Program-made: the position numbers and the translations under genes
Notes under the pieces: generated by a model
Database searches by the model: none
What the model saw: only the letters and a program-made list of their open reading frames with translations
Told to the model about the DNA's origin: nothing
Shown: in pieces, positions 48,566-58,274 of the stretch
How the letters are laid out: each line of letters starts with the position of its first letter
Numbering within the stretch: position 1 is the stretch's first letter
DNA from: Denitrovibrio sp.
GTDB lineage: Bacteria > Chrysiogenota > Deferribacteres > Deferribacterales > Geovibrionaceae
Direction of reading: 5' to 3'
Length of the DNA: 64,000 bases
Assembly (NCBI GenBank): GCA_002869185.1
Contig: PKTN01000001.1
Span: 62,001-126,000 of the forward strand

Positions 48566-48595
48566 AAAAAAAGGCGTATGCAATGCACACGCCTT
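48566..48595 (-). terminator. Intrinsic terminator (minus strand)
   Basis: GGCGTGTGCATTGCATACGCC followed by T8 on the minus strand. Confidence 0.75.
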
Positions 48596-48625
48596 TGTTG
48601 TTTTAGATCAAAATGCAGTTAAATA

Positions 48626-48961
48626 TTAACCACAAGTCTCTGGTTGGTCAGAGTCAGCAGCGTGATCAAAGAGGTATCTGAATGCATTTTCGAAATCAGC
48701 TTTAGTCTTGATTCCACTCCATTTTCCACCACAAGGAAGCTTTGCAGGGTTCTGGAAAGCGTCTTTCCACTGAGCCTGTGTACGTGTAGCAGCGCCAGCT
48801 TTAGCGCTAAGTTTTGTACCATCAGCACATTTTGTGTGATATCTTTTCCAAACTCTTTTACCTTTTCTACCGTCTCCAGCGTTAAAATCCATATCCATAG
48901 CGAAAACGCTAGTAGCCATGAATGCAACAGCGATAACAACGAGCATAGCTTTTTTAAACAT
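48626..48961 (-). CDS. Small secreted cytochrome-like protein lacking a CXXCH motif
   Basis: Signal peptide; GKRVWKRYHTKCADG resembles GRQVWKKNCRVACHDG of 60617..60973; no CxxCH. Confidence 0.65.
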   Translation of the reverse strand: MFKKAMLVVIAVAFMATSVFAMDMDFNAGDGRKGKRVWKRYHTKCADGTKLSAKAGAATRTQAQWKDAFQNPAKLPCGGKWSGIKTKADFENAFRYLFDHAADSDQPETCG

Positions 48962-49048
48962 TAGAACTCTCCTTACTAATTACCAAATAAATTGGTGTTT
49001 GTTTGACGGTAATGTAGCACCTGAAAATTATAATTTCAAGAGATTTTT

Positions 49049-49061
49049 GTATATTGTATAC
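49049..49061. promoter_or_regulatory. Palindromic box GTATATTGTATAC (copy 1)
   Basis: Identical 13-mer to 51249-51261 (reverse) and 61327-61339. Confidence 0.55.
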
Positions 49062-49141
49062 CGTTTTGTTGTAATTAATAAACAACCTAATATTGGGTTA
49101 AATTGTATAATTTTTATGTACTCATATATGTATATTTGTAT

Positions 49142-49157
49142 ATTGTCAATATTGACA
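49142..49157. promoter_or_regulatory. Perfect 16-bp palindrome TTGTCAATATTGACAA
   Basis: Upstream of the diheme cytochrome gene. Confidence 0.55.
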
Positions 49158-49276
49158 ATGATGTAAAAAAAGAGTAAAAAGGTATTATGTGTATTAGGAT
49201 TCCTTTGGCGATGCACAAATGTTCACAGTATCTTTAATTTAGATATGTTATTATTTATGAGAAAGTGGAGGTAAAC

Positions 49277-49864
49277 ATGATTAATGGAAAGTTACTTTTT
49301 TTTATGGCGATTGTAGCGGCTGTCTTATATGTGCCAGCTACAAGCTTTGCTGAGGCTAGCGTCTCCGAAGGTAAAAGACTTGGTAAGACATGTGCTGGTT
49401 GTCATGGTACTGCCGGTAATACTCCTGGTGAGTATATTGGTAAGATTGGTGGTCAAAATCCGACTTACATGACAAAGGCTCTTACAGAATTTGCAGATGG
49501 TAAGCGGGCTAAGAGTGTAGAGATGTCTATTGTCTCTAAAGGCTATACCCAAGAACAACTCAAATCTATTGCCATGTATTACTCAACACAAAAATGGGTC
49601 AATTCTACCAATAACATAAATATGGCAAAGGCAGAAGCTGGTAAGGCTATAGCTATGGATAATGGGTGTATGGATTGCCACGGTGCAAATGGTGAAGGTA
49701 TGGATGAGTACCCTCGTATAGGTGGTCAAAACAAAGGCTACTTATATGAAGTAATGAAGCGTTATAAGTCTGGAGATATAAAGTCTGACGAGATGGAACT
49801 TATTACAGAACTTAACGATGCACAATTGGATAAACTGGCAAATTACTTGTCAGGTATTAGATAA
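49277..49864 (+). CDS. Diheme cytochrome c (flavocytochrome c cytochrome-subunit-like)
   Basis: Signal peptide; CAGCH and CMDCH motifs; RBS GGAGG before ATG 49277; next to FccB-like gene. Confidence 0.9.
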   Translation: MINGKLLFFMAIVAAVLYVPATSFAEASVSEGKRLGKTCAGCHGTAGNTPGEYIGKIGGQNPTYMTKALTEFADGKRAKSVEMSIVSKGYTQEQLKSIAMYYSTQKWVNSTNNINMAKAEAGKAIAMDNGCMDCHGANGEGMDEYPRIGGQNKGYLYEVMKRYKSGDIKSDEMELITELNDAQLDKLANYLSGIR

Positions 49865-49877
49865 TAGGGGGCTGATC

Positions 49878-51179
49878 ATGAGTATATCAAGACGTGATTT
49901 TATCAAATATACATCCGTTGCTGCACTTGGGACAGGAGTTCTGGGTTGTCATCACGAGATGAATGTTAGCAAGAGTGCTGGTATTATGATGCCAAAATCT
50001 GGCAAACGTATAGTTGTTCTTGGCGGAGGCTGGGGTGGTGCAACTGCTGCTAAATATATCAAACAGGAAGACCCTTCAATAGATGTTGTTATAGTAGAGA
50101 GAGAAGATAATTTTATCTCGTGCCATGTTAGTAACTGGGTCATTGGTGGTTTTAAGACAATGAAAGATATCACCATTAGCTATGACGCACTTATTAAAAA
50201 CTATGGAATAAAAGTTGTTCATGCGGAGGCGAAAGAGCTGGATGCAGAGAAGAAACAACTTAAAACAGATAAAGGTATACTTGAATATGACCTAATTCTT
50301 GTGTCACCTGGTATCTCATATAGGTATGAGACAATAGCTGGTCTTAACAGTGCAGAGGCTATCAAAAGATTCCCTGCTGCAATGAAGGCTGGACCTGAGA
50401 CTGTAATGATAGCAGAAAGATTGGCTGCTATGAAGTCTGGTGGAAGCGTGCTTGTTGCCGTTCCGCCTACACCTTATAGATGTCCTCCTGGACCTTATGA
50501 AAGAGTATCGCTTATAGCTAATTATCTTAAAAAGAATAAACCAGGTTCTAAACTTTTTGTATTTGACTCTAATGATGATGTCGTTTCAAAAGGTAAGCTG
50601 TTTAAGGCTGCTTGGAAGGATTACTATAGCGATATTATAGAATATGTACCTGATAACTATATTAAATCTGTGGATGTTGGTACAGGTAAGGTTGTTTCTG
50701 AGAAGGGTGAGATAACTCCTGATGTCGCAAATATTATACCAGCGATGAAAGCAAATCAGACTGCGTTTGACCTTGGTCTAATGTCTAAAGAGAAGGATTT
50801 ATGGGTTAGAGCAGAACCTTATACATTTGAGTCATATAAATATAAAGATGTATATGTTGTAGGTGACGCAACTCACAATGGAGCTGTTGGTGGAGTACCA
50901 AAGTCTGGCTATGTAGCCAATTCTATGGCTAAGGTGGCAGCATCAGCAATGGCTAGGAAACTGAATGGTCAAGAACCACTCGTTCCTACATATGTTAATA
51001 CATGCTACTCACTCGTTAATGAGGATGAGGGCATTTTTGTCTCTGCTGTATATAAATATGATGAGGCATCAAAGCGTATTAAGAAAATATCTGGTGGAGT
51101 TTCTCCAACAATGAACGCTCTATTTGGTAGGCATGCGCAAGATTGGGCAACTAGCATTTGGAGTGATATGTTGCTATAG
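49878..51179 (+). CDS. fccB: Sulfide dehydrogenase flavoprotein (FccB-like), Tat-exported
   Basis: SRRDFIKYTSVAALG Tat motif; RIVVLGGGWGGATAAKYI FAD-binding; VSNWVIGGF; VYVVGDAT. Confidence 0.88.
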   Translation: MSISRRDFIKYTSVAALGTGVLGCHHEMNVSKSAGIMMPKSGKRIVVLGGGWGGATAAKYIKQEDPSIDVVIVEREDNFISCHVSNWVIGGFKTMKDITISYDALIKNYGIKVVHAEAKELDAEKKQLKTDKGILEYDLILVSPGISYRYETIAGLNSAEAIKRFPAAMKAGPETVMIAERLAAMKSGGSVLVAVPPTPYRCPPGPYERVSLIANYLKKNKPGSKLFVFDSNDDVVSKGKLFKAAWKDYYSDIIEYVPDNYIKSVDVGTGKVVSEKGEITPDVANIIPAMKANQTAFDLGLMSKEKDLWVRAEPYTFESYKYKDVYVVGDATHNGAVGGVPKSGYVANSMAKVAASAMARKLNGQEPLVPTYVNTCYSLVNEDEGIFVSAVYKYDEASKRIKKISGGVSPTMNALFGRHAQDWATSIWSDMLL

Positions 51180-51210
51180 AGCAATAAGATGCAACGATAA
51201 AATAGTGATA

Positions 51211-51245
51211 GGCGGGGAGTTTAAGACACTTCCCGTCTTTTTTAA
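51211..51245 (+). terminator. Intrinsic terminator
   Basis: GGCGGGGAGT...ACTTCCCGTC followed by T6. Confidence 0.65.
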
Positions 51246-51248
51246 TCT

Positions 51249-51261
51249 GTATACAATATAC
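51249..51261. promoter_or_regulatory. Palindromic box GTATACAATATAC (copy 2, reverse orientation)
   Basis: Reverse complement of GTATATTGTATAC; upstream of TorD-like gene. Confidence 0.55.
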
Positions 51262-51330
51262 ATTTTTTCTGCAAAATCCCTTTACAAATCTATTAAAAAA
51301 AAATATATTACTTCAAGATAAGAGACTAAT

Positions 51331-52041
51331 ATGGATAGGTTTATTGTAATGTTTATATATAGTGATTTTAAAATAAAGATAGTTGAAGGCGACTTTGAGG
51401 CTGCGAAAAAGATGCTTGCCGATATAGAAGTCGATGCTGAAACTTTTAATGCTCTCTCAAATGCCTCAATGTTCCTTTCTCTAGCTTTCAGATACCCAAG
51501 TGAGGATGTTTACGACACTCTCAAAGATAACTGGGAAGCTTTCGAAGATTTTATAACTGATTATTCTGACTCCAAGATCGAGCTTTATGGTGAGACTGAA
51601 ATGGAGAGCGACTATATCAAGCTTTTTGAGCAAGATATGGAAGGGAATAAGATAGTTCCTTATATATCTTACTTCACAGAAGAGAATAAGATGCTTTATG
51701 GTCAGTCTACTTTCAACATAAGAGAGTGGATGGCTGAAGAGGGCTTTGTTCTTGAAGATGATATTACTGATCTCGAAGACCACGTATATATAGTGCTTGA
51801 GTTTATGTCAGCAATATTTAAAAAGCTTGCTGATCCAGAGAATATTGAAGACTGGTATAAGTCTCTCAAAAATCTCTATAAAGTACTCGATAACTATGGA
51901 CCAGTACTCACTGATCAGTTTGGTGCTCTTGTAGCTAAACGTGATGATATGCCGTATTACAGAGACTTTGCGAGTATTCTTGTAGAGTTTGTGAAAGATA
52001 TAGATCCTATTATGGAGGATATCCTCTCTGGAGAGGAGTAA
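51331..52041 (+). CDS. TorD/DmsD-family molybdoenzyme chaperone
   Basis: All-helical TorD-like (LSLAFRYPSEDVYDTL; ESDYIKLFEQD...VPYISYFTEEN). Start may be the Met at 51349. Confidence 0.8.
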   Translation: MDRFIVMFIYSDFKIKIVEGDFEAAKKMLADIEVDAETFNALSNASMFLSLAFRYPSEDVYDTLKDNWEAFEDFITDYSDSKIELYGETEMESDYIKLFEQDMEGNKIVPYISYFTEENKMLYGQSTFNIREWMAEEGFVLEDDITDLEDHVYIVLEFMSAIFKKLADPENIEDWYKSLKNLYKVLDNYGPVLTDQFGALVAKRDDMPYYRDFASILVEFVKDIDPIMEDILSGEE

Positions 52042-52224
52042 ACAATAGTTTAGTCATTTTGGCTTTTTTAAAAAGTCTTATGACATATAAAAAATTCTGT
52101 TACAGAATTTTTACCTTTTTTATTCGGATATAAGAGAGCAAATCTTAATATGTTCTCTAGGGTTTACAACGCTGATCATACAGTCGGCGGGTAAACGCAT
52201 ATATATACTTATAGGGAGTATTGT

Positions 52225-54291
52225 ATGAAGAAAGTTTTATCGTTGATTCTTCTCGTGCTGCTTGCTGCTCCATGCGCTTTTGCAGCAGACGTTACACTGG
52301 AGGAACTGAAATCTCAGATCACAGATCTTCAAGGTGAGATCACAAAAATGTCAAGACGCGTTGACAAAAATGAAGTTCACCGTATTAAGGACAAAGTGGT
52401 TCTTGGTATGGAACTCCGTACAAAGGTAGAGAGCATTGGTTATAAAGATGCTCTAGCTCTTCCACAGTATGCTAACGATATGTTAGGTCTTTGGATGAGA
52501 GGCTACATGACAACTTTCGACGCTGGGTCAAACCTTGACACTGCTGTTGATGCTATGGGTCTTACTAACGGTTTTAACGATGCATATATGAATGATGCAC
52601 AAGCTGCTGATGGACTTACTCATGGTGCTGATTTTGCTAGCCTTATGATGGGACTTAATACAGGAACTAACACTTACTCAGCTGAGTTTCTTAGTAACTA
52701 TATGGCACTCATCTCTGACCAGAACTACTTTAATGATGTTCTAGATGCCAACGCTGCATTCTATACAGCTCAAGGTGGCATGGGTACTGGTATTGGTGCT
52801 GCACTTGTTTCAGGTACAGACGCAATGACTCTTATGGGTAACCTCTCTACTATGTTCCAAGGTATGGGACAAGACGCTACTACTGCTATGCAGAATGCAC
52901 AGCAGTTCGTACAGTACGCTGTACTCCGTTACATGTTTAATGATACAAACCTTACTGCAAAAGAACTTGCTACATTCAAGTCAATGTTCAAAGGTATTGC
53001 ACCACGTAAATACAAGCAAAACAACGATTCTATCTTTACTAACAAGTTTAGACTTCGTCTTAACAGCTCTGTAAACGAGAACCTCTCTTTTACAGGTCGT
53101 CTTGCTATGTACAAAGTATGGGGCGATGCAACTGACGCTCGTTGGATGGATGGAACATATAAATCAATGTACATGGATGGAAACGCTGCTGCTGTTCCAA
53201 CTGATGACAAAATTCACCTCGAAAGAGCTTACTTCGTATACAAGAACGCAATCGGCGACGTAGACTACCACTTTTCATTCGGTAGAAGACCAGCTGCTTA
53301 CGGTCCTGGTAAAGAAAATGCTGAATACGCTCACCTTGGTGGTTCACCACTCGCTTCTATCATCCAGTGGAACTTCGATGGTATATCTCTTCAGTTTAAC
53401 TTTGAAGAAGTTATCGAATTCCTTCCTGGCTCATTCTTTAAAATCTGCTACGGTAGAGGATATGAGTCTGGCTGGGGATCAAGCAACGCTATGGGATCAA
53501 ACAACGGTCTTATCGCTACACCTTCAGTTGATGACGTAGACCTTCTTGGTTTCATCGTTAAATTCTACGATGATGAGCAATACAAACTATGGTACAACTA
53601 TGCTAGAGGCTTCGGTATGACTGATGGCTTTACTGGTACTACTGTTATGCCATTCGCAGTAACAGGTCAAAACACAGACCTTAGCGCAGATGGTTCATAC
53701 GATATATTTGAAATCGAGCCTAACTACTTCGGCGCTGCTTCTAGAACAGAAGCTACTGCTAAAGTCGGTGACATAGAGTGGCACTCACTCATGGCTCAGG
53801 GCGAAACATTCGGATTCAGCTACTTCGGTGCTGTTTCTATGTCTAAGTCTCACCCAGATGGTAGATCACTCGCTGCTATGTATCAGTTCATGGATCAAGA
53901 TACCATGCTTGGAACAGATAAGAGCAAAACTGGTAACAGTATCTGGGTTGGTATCACAACTCCTGCACTTCCATTTACTGGCGGTAAATTTGGTGTTGAA
54001 TACAACCAAGGTTCTAAGTACTGGGTTTCTATGACTGGCGCAGAGGATGACCTCGTAGGTTCTAAACTTGCTGTTCGCGGTAAAGTTTACGAAATGTACT
54101 ACCACCAGCCAATCGTAGGTAACAGACTTTTCGCAACTATCGGTTACCAACACTTCGATTACGATTACACTAACTCAGGTAGCTACCTCGGTGCTCCTGT
54201 GAAGATCGAAGATGCTAACGGTCTCAATACTATGATGGCTGTAGCTGACAAAGTTGATAAAGTTTACGCTTCATTCACATACAGATACTAA
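52225..54291 (+). CDS. Outer-membrane porin-like protein (DUF3373-type)
   Basis: Signal peptide, N-terminal coiled-coil, beta-rich C-terminus ending in YASFTYRY. Confidence 0.8.
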   Translation: MKKVLSLILLVLLAAPCAFAADVTLEELKSQITDLQGEITKMSRRVDKNEVHRIKDKVVLGMELRTKVESIGYKDALALPQYANDMLGLWMRGYMTTFDAGSNLDTAVDAMGLTNGFNDAYMNDAQAADGLTHGADFASLMMGLNTGTNTYSAEFLSNYMALISDQNYFNDVLDANAAFYTAQGGMGTGIGAALVSGTDAMTLMGNLSTMFQGMGQDATTAMQNAQQFVQYAVLRYMFNDTNLTAKELATFKSMFKGIAPRKYKQNNDSIFTNKFRLRLNSSVNENLSFTGRLAMYKVWGDATDARWMDGTYKSMYMDGNAAAVPTDDKIHLERAYFVYKNAIGDVDYHFSFGRRPAAYGPGKENAEYAHLGGSPLASIIQWNFDGISLQFNFEEVIEFLPGSFFKICYGRGYESGWGSSNAMGSNNGLIATPSVDDVDLLGFIVKFYDDEQYKLWYNYARGFGMTDGFTGTTVMPFAVTGQNTDLSADGSYDIFEIEPNYFGAASRTEATAKVGDIEWHSLMAQGETFGFSYFGAVSMSKSHPDGRSLAAMYQFMDQDTMLGTDKSKTGNSIWVGITTPALPFTGGKFGVEYNQGSKYWVSMTGAEDDLVGSKLAVRGKVYEMYYHQPIVGNRLFATIGYQHFDYDYTNSGSYLGAPVKIEDANGLNTMMAVADKVDKVYASFTYRY

Positions 54292-54320
54292 TCTGCTGAA
54301 TAAAGCTTAAGTTATAACTT

Positions 54321-54351
54321 AAAGGCAGCTCAATTATGGGCTGCCTTTTTT
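54321..54351 (+). terminator. Intrinsic terminator
   Basis: AAAGGCAGC...GCTGCCTTTTTT. Confidence 0.85.
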
Positions 54352-54477
54352 AGTTTTATAGAGGTGCATTGAATACACAATCTAATGCGCACAAGAGACT
54401 AAATTAGTACTATTGAATTTATTGATATTTCATGAAAAAAACAGAGTTTTACAATAATAATAATTATTATTTAGGTG

Positions 54478-54506
54478 TTTATGGGCATAAATAGGCATAT
54501 GCTCTA
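54478..54506. promoter_or_regulatory. Two GGGCATA/GGCATATGC-type elements upstream of DUF134 gene
   Basis: TTTATGGGCATAAA and TAGGCATATGCTCTA. Confidence 0.5.
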
Positions 54507-54656
54507 TATAATACAAAGATATTTTTTTTGGAATATTTAATAATTATGAGCATACACCCAAAACTAAACGATGTTTTATTTTGTGTTGACGAATGCCCTA
54601 AATGAGATATAATTTCTAATATAGTCAAAATTTTTATTTATTAAGTAGGTGGTGAT

Positions 54657-55121
54657 ATGGCTCGCCCTCCAAAAAAAAGATATGTCAAACACAGACTCTC
54701 TTACAAAGAGTTCGGTCCTCTAGATATAGAGGTCGATATTGAAGATGAGTCTAAGGTAGTGTCTCTTACTGCGGATCAGCTTGAAGCTATGAGGTTAGCA
54801 GACCTTGAAGGTATGTCTCATAACGATGCAGCTGAGTTCATGAAGGTTTCCCGTCAGACATTTGGTCGCATCATAGAACAGGCTAGACAGTCTGTTACTC
54901 TAGCACTTATTAATGGCAAAGTACTGAAGGTAGAGTGTGATTCTAATATTGAATTCATCGACCGTGAGGTAAAATGTATCGAGTGTGGCTGTGAGTGGAT
55001 GCTAGCAGGTGACAAGTCAGAAAAGAAGGTAGTATGTACCTCTTGTGGGTCTGGTGAGGTTATCAAGCGTGCAAGATGTGGTAAGCACTGCGAATGTCCT
55101 TTAAGGATTAATAAAGACTAA
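54657..55121 (+). CDS. DUF134/UPF0251 DNA-binding protein
   Basis: MARPPKKRYV start, sigma-like HTH (MSHNDAAEFMKVSRQTFGRIIEQAR), Cys-rich C-terminus (CIECGCEW...CTSCGSG...CGKHCECP). Confidence 0.88.
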   Translation: MARPPKKRYVKHRLSYKEFGPLDIEVDIEDESKVVSLTADQLEAMRLADLEGMSHNDAAEFMKVSRQTFGRIIEQARQSVTLALINGKVLKVECDSNIEFIDREVKCIECGCEWMLAGDKSEKKVVCTSCGSGEVIKRARCGKHCECPLRINKD

Positions 55122-55240
55122 TTGTCTTTATTAATCGTCTTCTTCTTGTATTTCCGTTTTTTCAAAATTCTAACAATATTTTTATGAGCAAAAGACAATT
55201 ATAACCTTGTTATAATACTATTATAGTCTGAAAAAGGTAA

Positions 55241-55259
55241 TTATGGGCATATGCCATAA
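55241..55259. promoter_or_regulatory. Palindrome TTATGGGCATATGCCATAA
   Basis: Near-perfect dyad upstream of the first PsrA-like gene. Confidence 0.6.
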
Positions 55260-55364
55260 AGTACTGATATTAAAGAATATTTATGGTTGACAGTTATTGT
55301 CAATGGTTTTATTATTCGGATATACAATTTTAGCGAATTTAACGATCCTGTTTCGGAGGCGTAT

Positions 55365-57689
55365 ATGTTTATTAAGAACCCAAAGTTGTCAAGGCGTCGG
55401 TTCCTTGCTGCAGGTGGTGCGGCTGCCACAGTTATAGCTGTTGGCTCCAACATGTCTGTTATGAAGGCTGTAGCATCATCTGAACCTAAAAAAACCGGTA
55501 AAGGTGGCACCAAACACATTAAGAGTTGCTGTTCTGTCTGCGTTAATAAGTGCGGATTTATAGCAGAAGTTAATAATGGTGTTATCAGAAAACTCAACCC
55601 AAACCCAAAGTTTTTCAAATCAAGAGGAATGCTCTGTGCTAGAGGAAATGCTGGTGCAAAAATTCCTTAGGATCCAGATCGTCTCAAGTACCCACTTATG
55701 AGAGTAGGTGAAAGAGGAGAAGGAAAGTGGAAAAAAGTCTCTTGGGATGAAGCATTCGACTATATCACTGATAAAGTTGTAAAGCTCGTCAGAGAAGAGA
55801 AAAACAGATCTACTATTGCTTTTGCATCAACGGAAGGTATGCAAGAGGAATTCTTTGTAGATCTAGCAAACATTGTAGGGTCACAAAACACAGTTAGACA
55901 CCCTACACTTTGTCTAGCGTCAAACATCCAAGGTTATGCATCAGTTTATGGTACATTTCCAGATGCTGACCTCGTAAACGCCAAATTTGTTATTATGGCA
56001 GGAGCTAATAGAGCGGAAGCTATCATTACTCCTGATACTATAGACATGGCGAAGAACAAGCGCAATCAGACACTAGTATGTATTGATCCTAGGGCTACTA
56101 AAACTACTGCTATGGCAGACAAATGGTATCCTATTAAACCTGGTACTGACCTTGCACTCGTTCTAACAATCATCAACTACATTATATCTAACAACCTTTA
56201 CGATGCAGAATTCGTAAAAGAGTGGACTGTAGGATTTGACGAACTCAAAGAGAGCGTTAAACACTACTCTGTAGATTGGTGTGCAAAAGAGACTGAAATT
56301 GAAGCTAAAGAGATCGTATGGATGGCTGAGGAGTTCGCTAAGAACGCTCCAGAGTCTGTATGGTATCCTGGTAGAAGAAGTTCTTTCTTCGTAAACGACG
56401 TTTACCTTAGAAGAGCTGCTGCTATCCTTAACGCTATTGTAGGCGCATGGGATAAGAAGGGTGGACTTGTTCCTAAGTCAGCTGTAAAGCTTGCTAAGCA
56501 CGAAGTCCTCTTCCCTTACTTCGATTGGTCTGAACCAAGAATTGATGTAGGTAAATTTTGTTTTATCGATGGTCTTGTTCCTGATCACGAAAAAACAGAT
56601 GCTGGTCTTCCATCAGACTCGTGTGCATATCTTTCAGAGAAGGATGGTTCATGGCCGGTATTTAGAGAGGCTATCCTTAATAAAGAGCCTTACCCTGTTA
56701 GAGGTATGTTTGTTTACAAGCAGAACCCTGTTGAATCAGTTCCTAACAGAGCTAAAACATTAGAAATGCTTAAAGGGCTCGACTTTATCTGTACGATAGA
56801 TGTAGCAATGAGTGACACAGCTTTCTACTCAGATATCGTTCTTCCTGAATCAACATATCTTGAGCGTTGGGATCCAGCCCATAACCTTAGCGGACTTCAG
56901 CCTATCGTTGTTTTCCGTCAGCCGGTTATCGAGCCTCTTCACGACACTAAGCCTATGTTTGATATAATGTGTAAGCTTGCACACAAACTTATGGATAGGA
57001 AAGAATTCTGGGAAGATACATCAGAAGAAGATCTTGAGCTTTTTAGAGAGGGATGTCTTGAGAGACTTACTTCTAACCCTGTAAAATCATTTATTCATCA
57101 TCAAATGTCTAAATATCCTGGCGGATACGAGAAACTTATGGAAGACGGATGTTTCGCAATCCATGATGAACCTGTATTCGGACAGACCTATAAAAAGGGT
57201 AGACTAAAGACTAGAACTGGTAAAATTGAGATTTTCTCTCAGAGATACCTTGATAAAGGTCTTAACCCTCTGCCTGCATACTCTAAACACGAAGAGCCAA
57301 AGTCTGGCGAGTTTAGGTTTGTTGTAGGAAGACATGGTCAATTCACACACGCAAACACTCAAAACAACATGTGGCTTCTTGAAGCTTACGGTGAAACTGA
57401 GAACTCTATCTGGATAAACGCTAAGGTTGCAAGAGAAAGAGGTCTTAGAACTGGCGATTACGTGAAAGTTAAGAGTGAAGTTGGCGAGCAGACTATTAAA
57501 GTTCTGGCAACAGAGTTTATTAGAGAAGACGTTGTCTATTATCTTCACGGATTTGGCAGATTGTCTCAAGGGCTCACTAACATCTATAAAAAGGGTGCGT
57601 CAGACGCAGCTATTATCAAAGATTATGTTGATACAATCTCTGGTAACGCAGCACTACACGAAACCTTTGTAACAGTAGAAAAAGTGTGA
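55365..57689 (+). pseudogene. Molybdopterin oxidoreductase, PsrA/PhsA-like catalytic subunit, interrupted by in-frame TAG at 55668-55670
   Basis: ORFs 55287..55670 and 55698..57689 are in the same frame; junction [33 protein letters not shown] aligns with paralog [34 protein letters not shown]. Tat motif SRRRFLAAGG; GGAGG RBS before ATG 55365. Confidence 0.88.
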
Positions 57690-57702
57690 GGGATAAAGAG
57701 AT

Positions 57703-58260
57703 ATGAGTAACAAAAAATACGCAATAATACTAGATGATACACTCTGTATAGACTGTAAGGCGTGTACAGTAGCATGTAAATGCGAAAATCACGTTCCTGC
57801 GGGCTTTTATGAGTATCGTAACTGGGTTGGCGAAGTAGAGAACAAGAAAGCTGTTTTCCCAAATATCAGCAGAAAGTTCCGTCCTAGCCAATGCCAACAG
57901 TGTGATAACCCTCCATGTGTGCATGTTTGCCCTACAAGAGCATCCTACCAGACAGAAGATGGTGTTGTCCTCGTTGATTATCACAAATGTATACTTTGTA
58001 AATACTGTATGACAGCATGCCCATACGATGCTCGTTATGAGAATACAGATATACATGCGATTGATAAATGTACTTTCTGCTACCACAGGCTGGCTGAAGG
58101 TAGAGAACCTGCATGTGTTGAAACTTGTCCTCCTAAGGTTAGAAAATTTGTTGACCTTATGGATGCAGACGGTGAGGGGAATAAAATTCTCCAGACAACA
58201 CAAACAGAGGTTCAAAAACCTGAAAAGGGTACTAACCCTAAACTCTTCTACATTAAGTAA
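57703..58260 (+). CDS. PsrB-like 4Fe-4S ferredoxin subunit
   Basis: CIDCKACTVACKCEN, CQQCDNPPCVHVCP, CILCKYCMTACPYDAR motifs. Confidence 0.93.
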   Translation: MSNKKYAIILDDTLCIDCKACTVACKCENHVPAGFYEYRNWVGEVENKKAVFPNISRKFRPSQCQQCDNPPCVHVCPTRASYQTEDGVVLVDYHKCILCKYCMTACPYDARYENTDIHAIDKCTFCYHRLAEGREPACVETCPPKVRKFVDLMDADGEGNKILQTTQTEVQKPEKGTNPKLFYIK

Positions 58261-58274
58261 TTTTGGAGGAAAGA

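Noticed and set aside
48619-48964. ORFs 48619..48939 (-) and 48644..48964 (+)
   Set aside because: They overlap the signal-peptide-bearing cytochrome-like gene 48626..48961 (-) in other frames and lack RBS and domain support.
55668-55670. UAG as a pyrrolysine or general recoding signal
   Set aside because: Several genes in the window end in TAG, no pyl genes are visible, and one isolated UAG at a Tyr position is more simply a nonsense change or sequence error. Kept only as an alternative to test.
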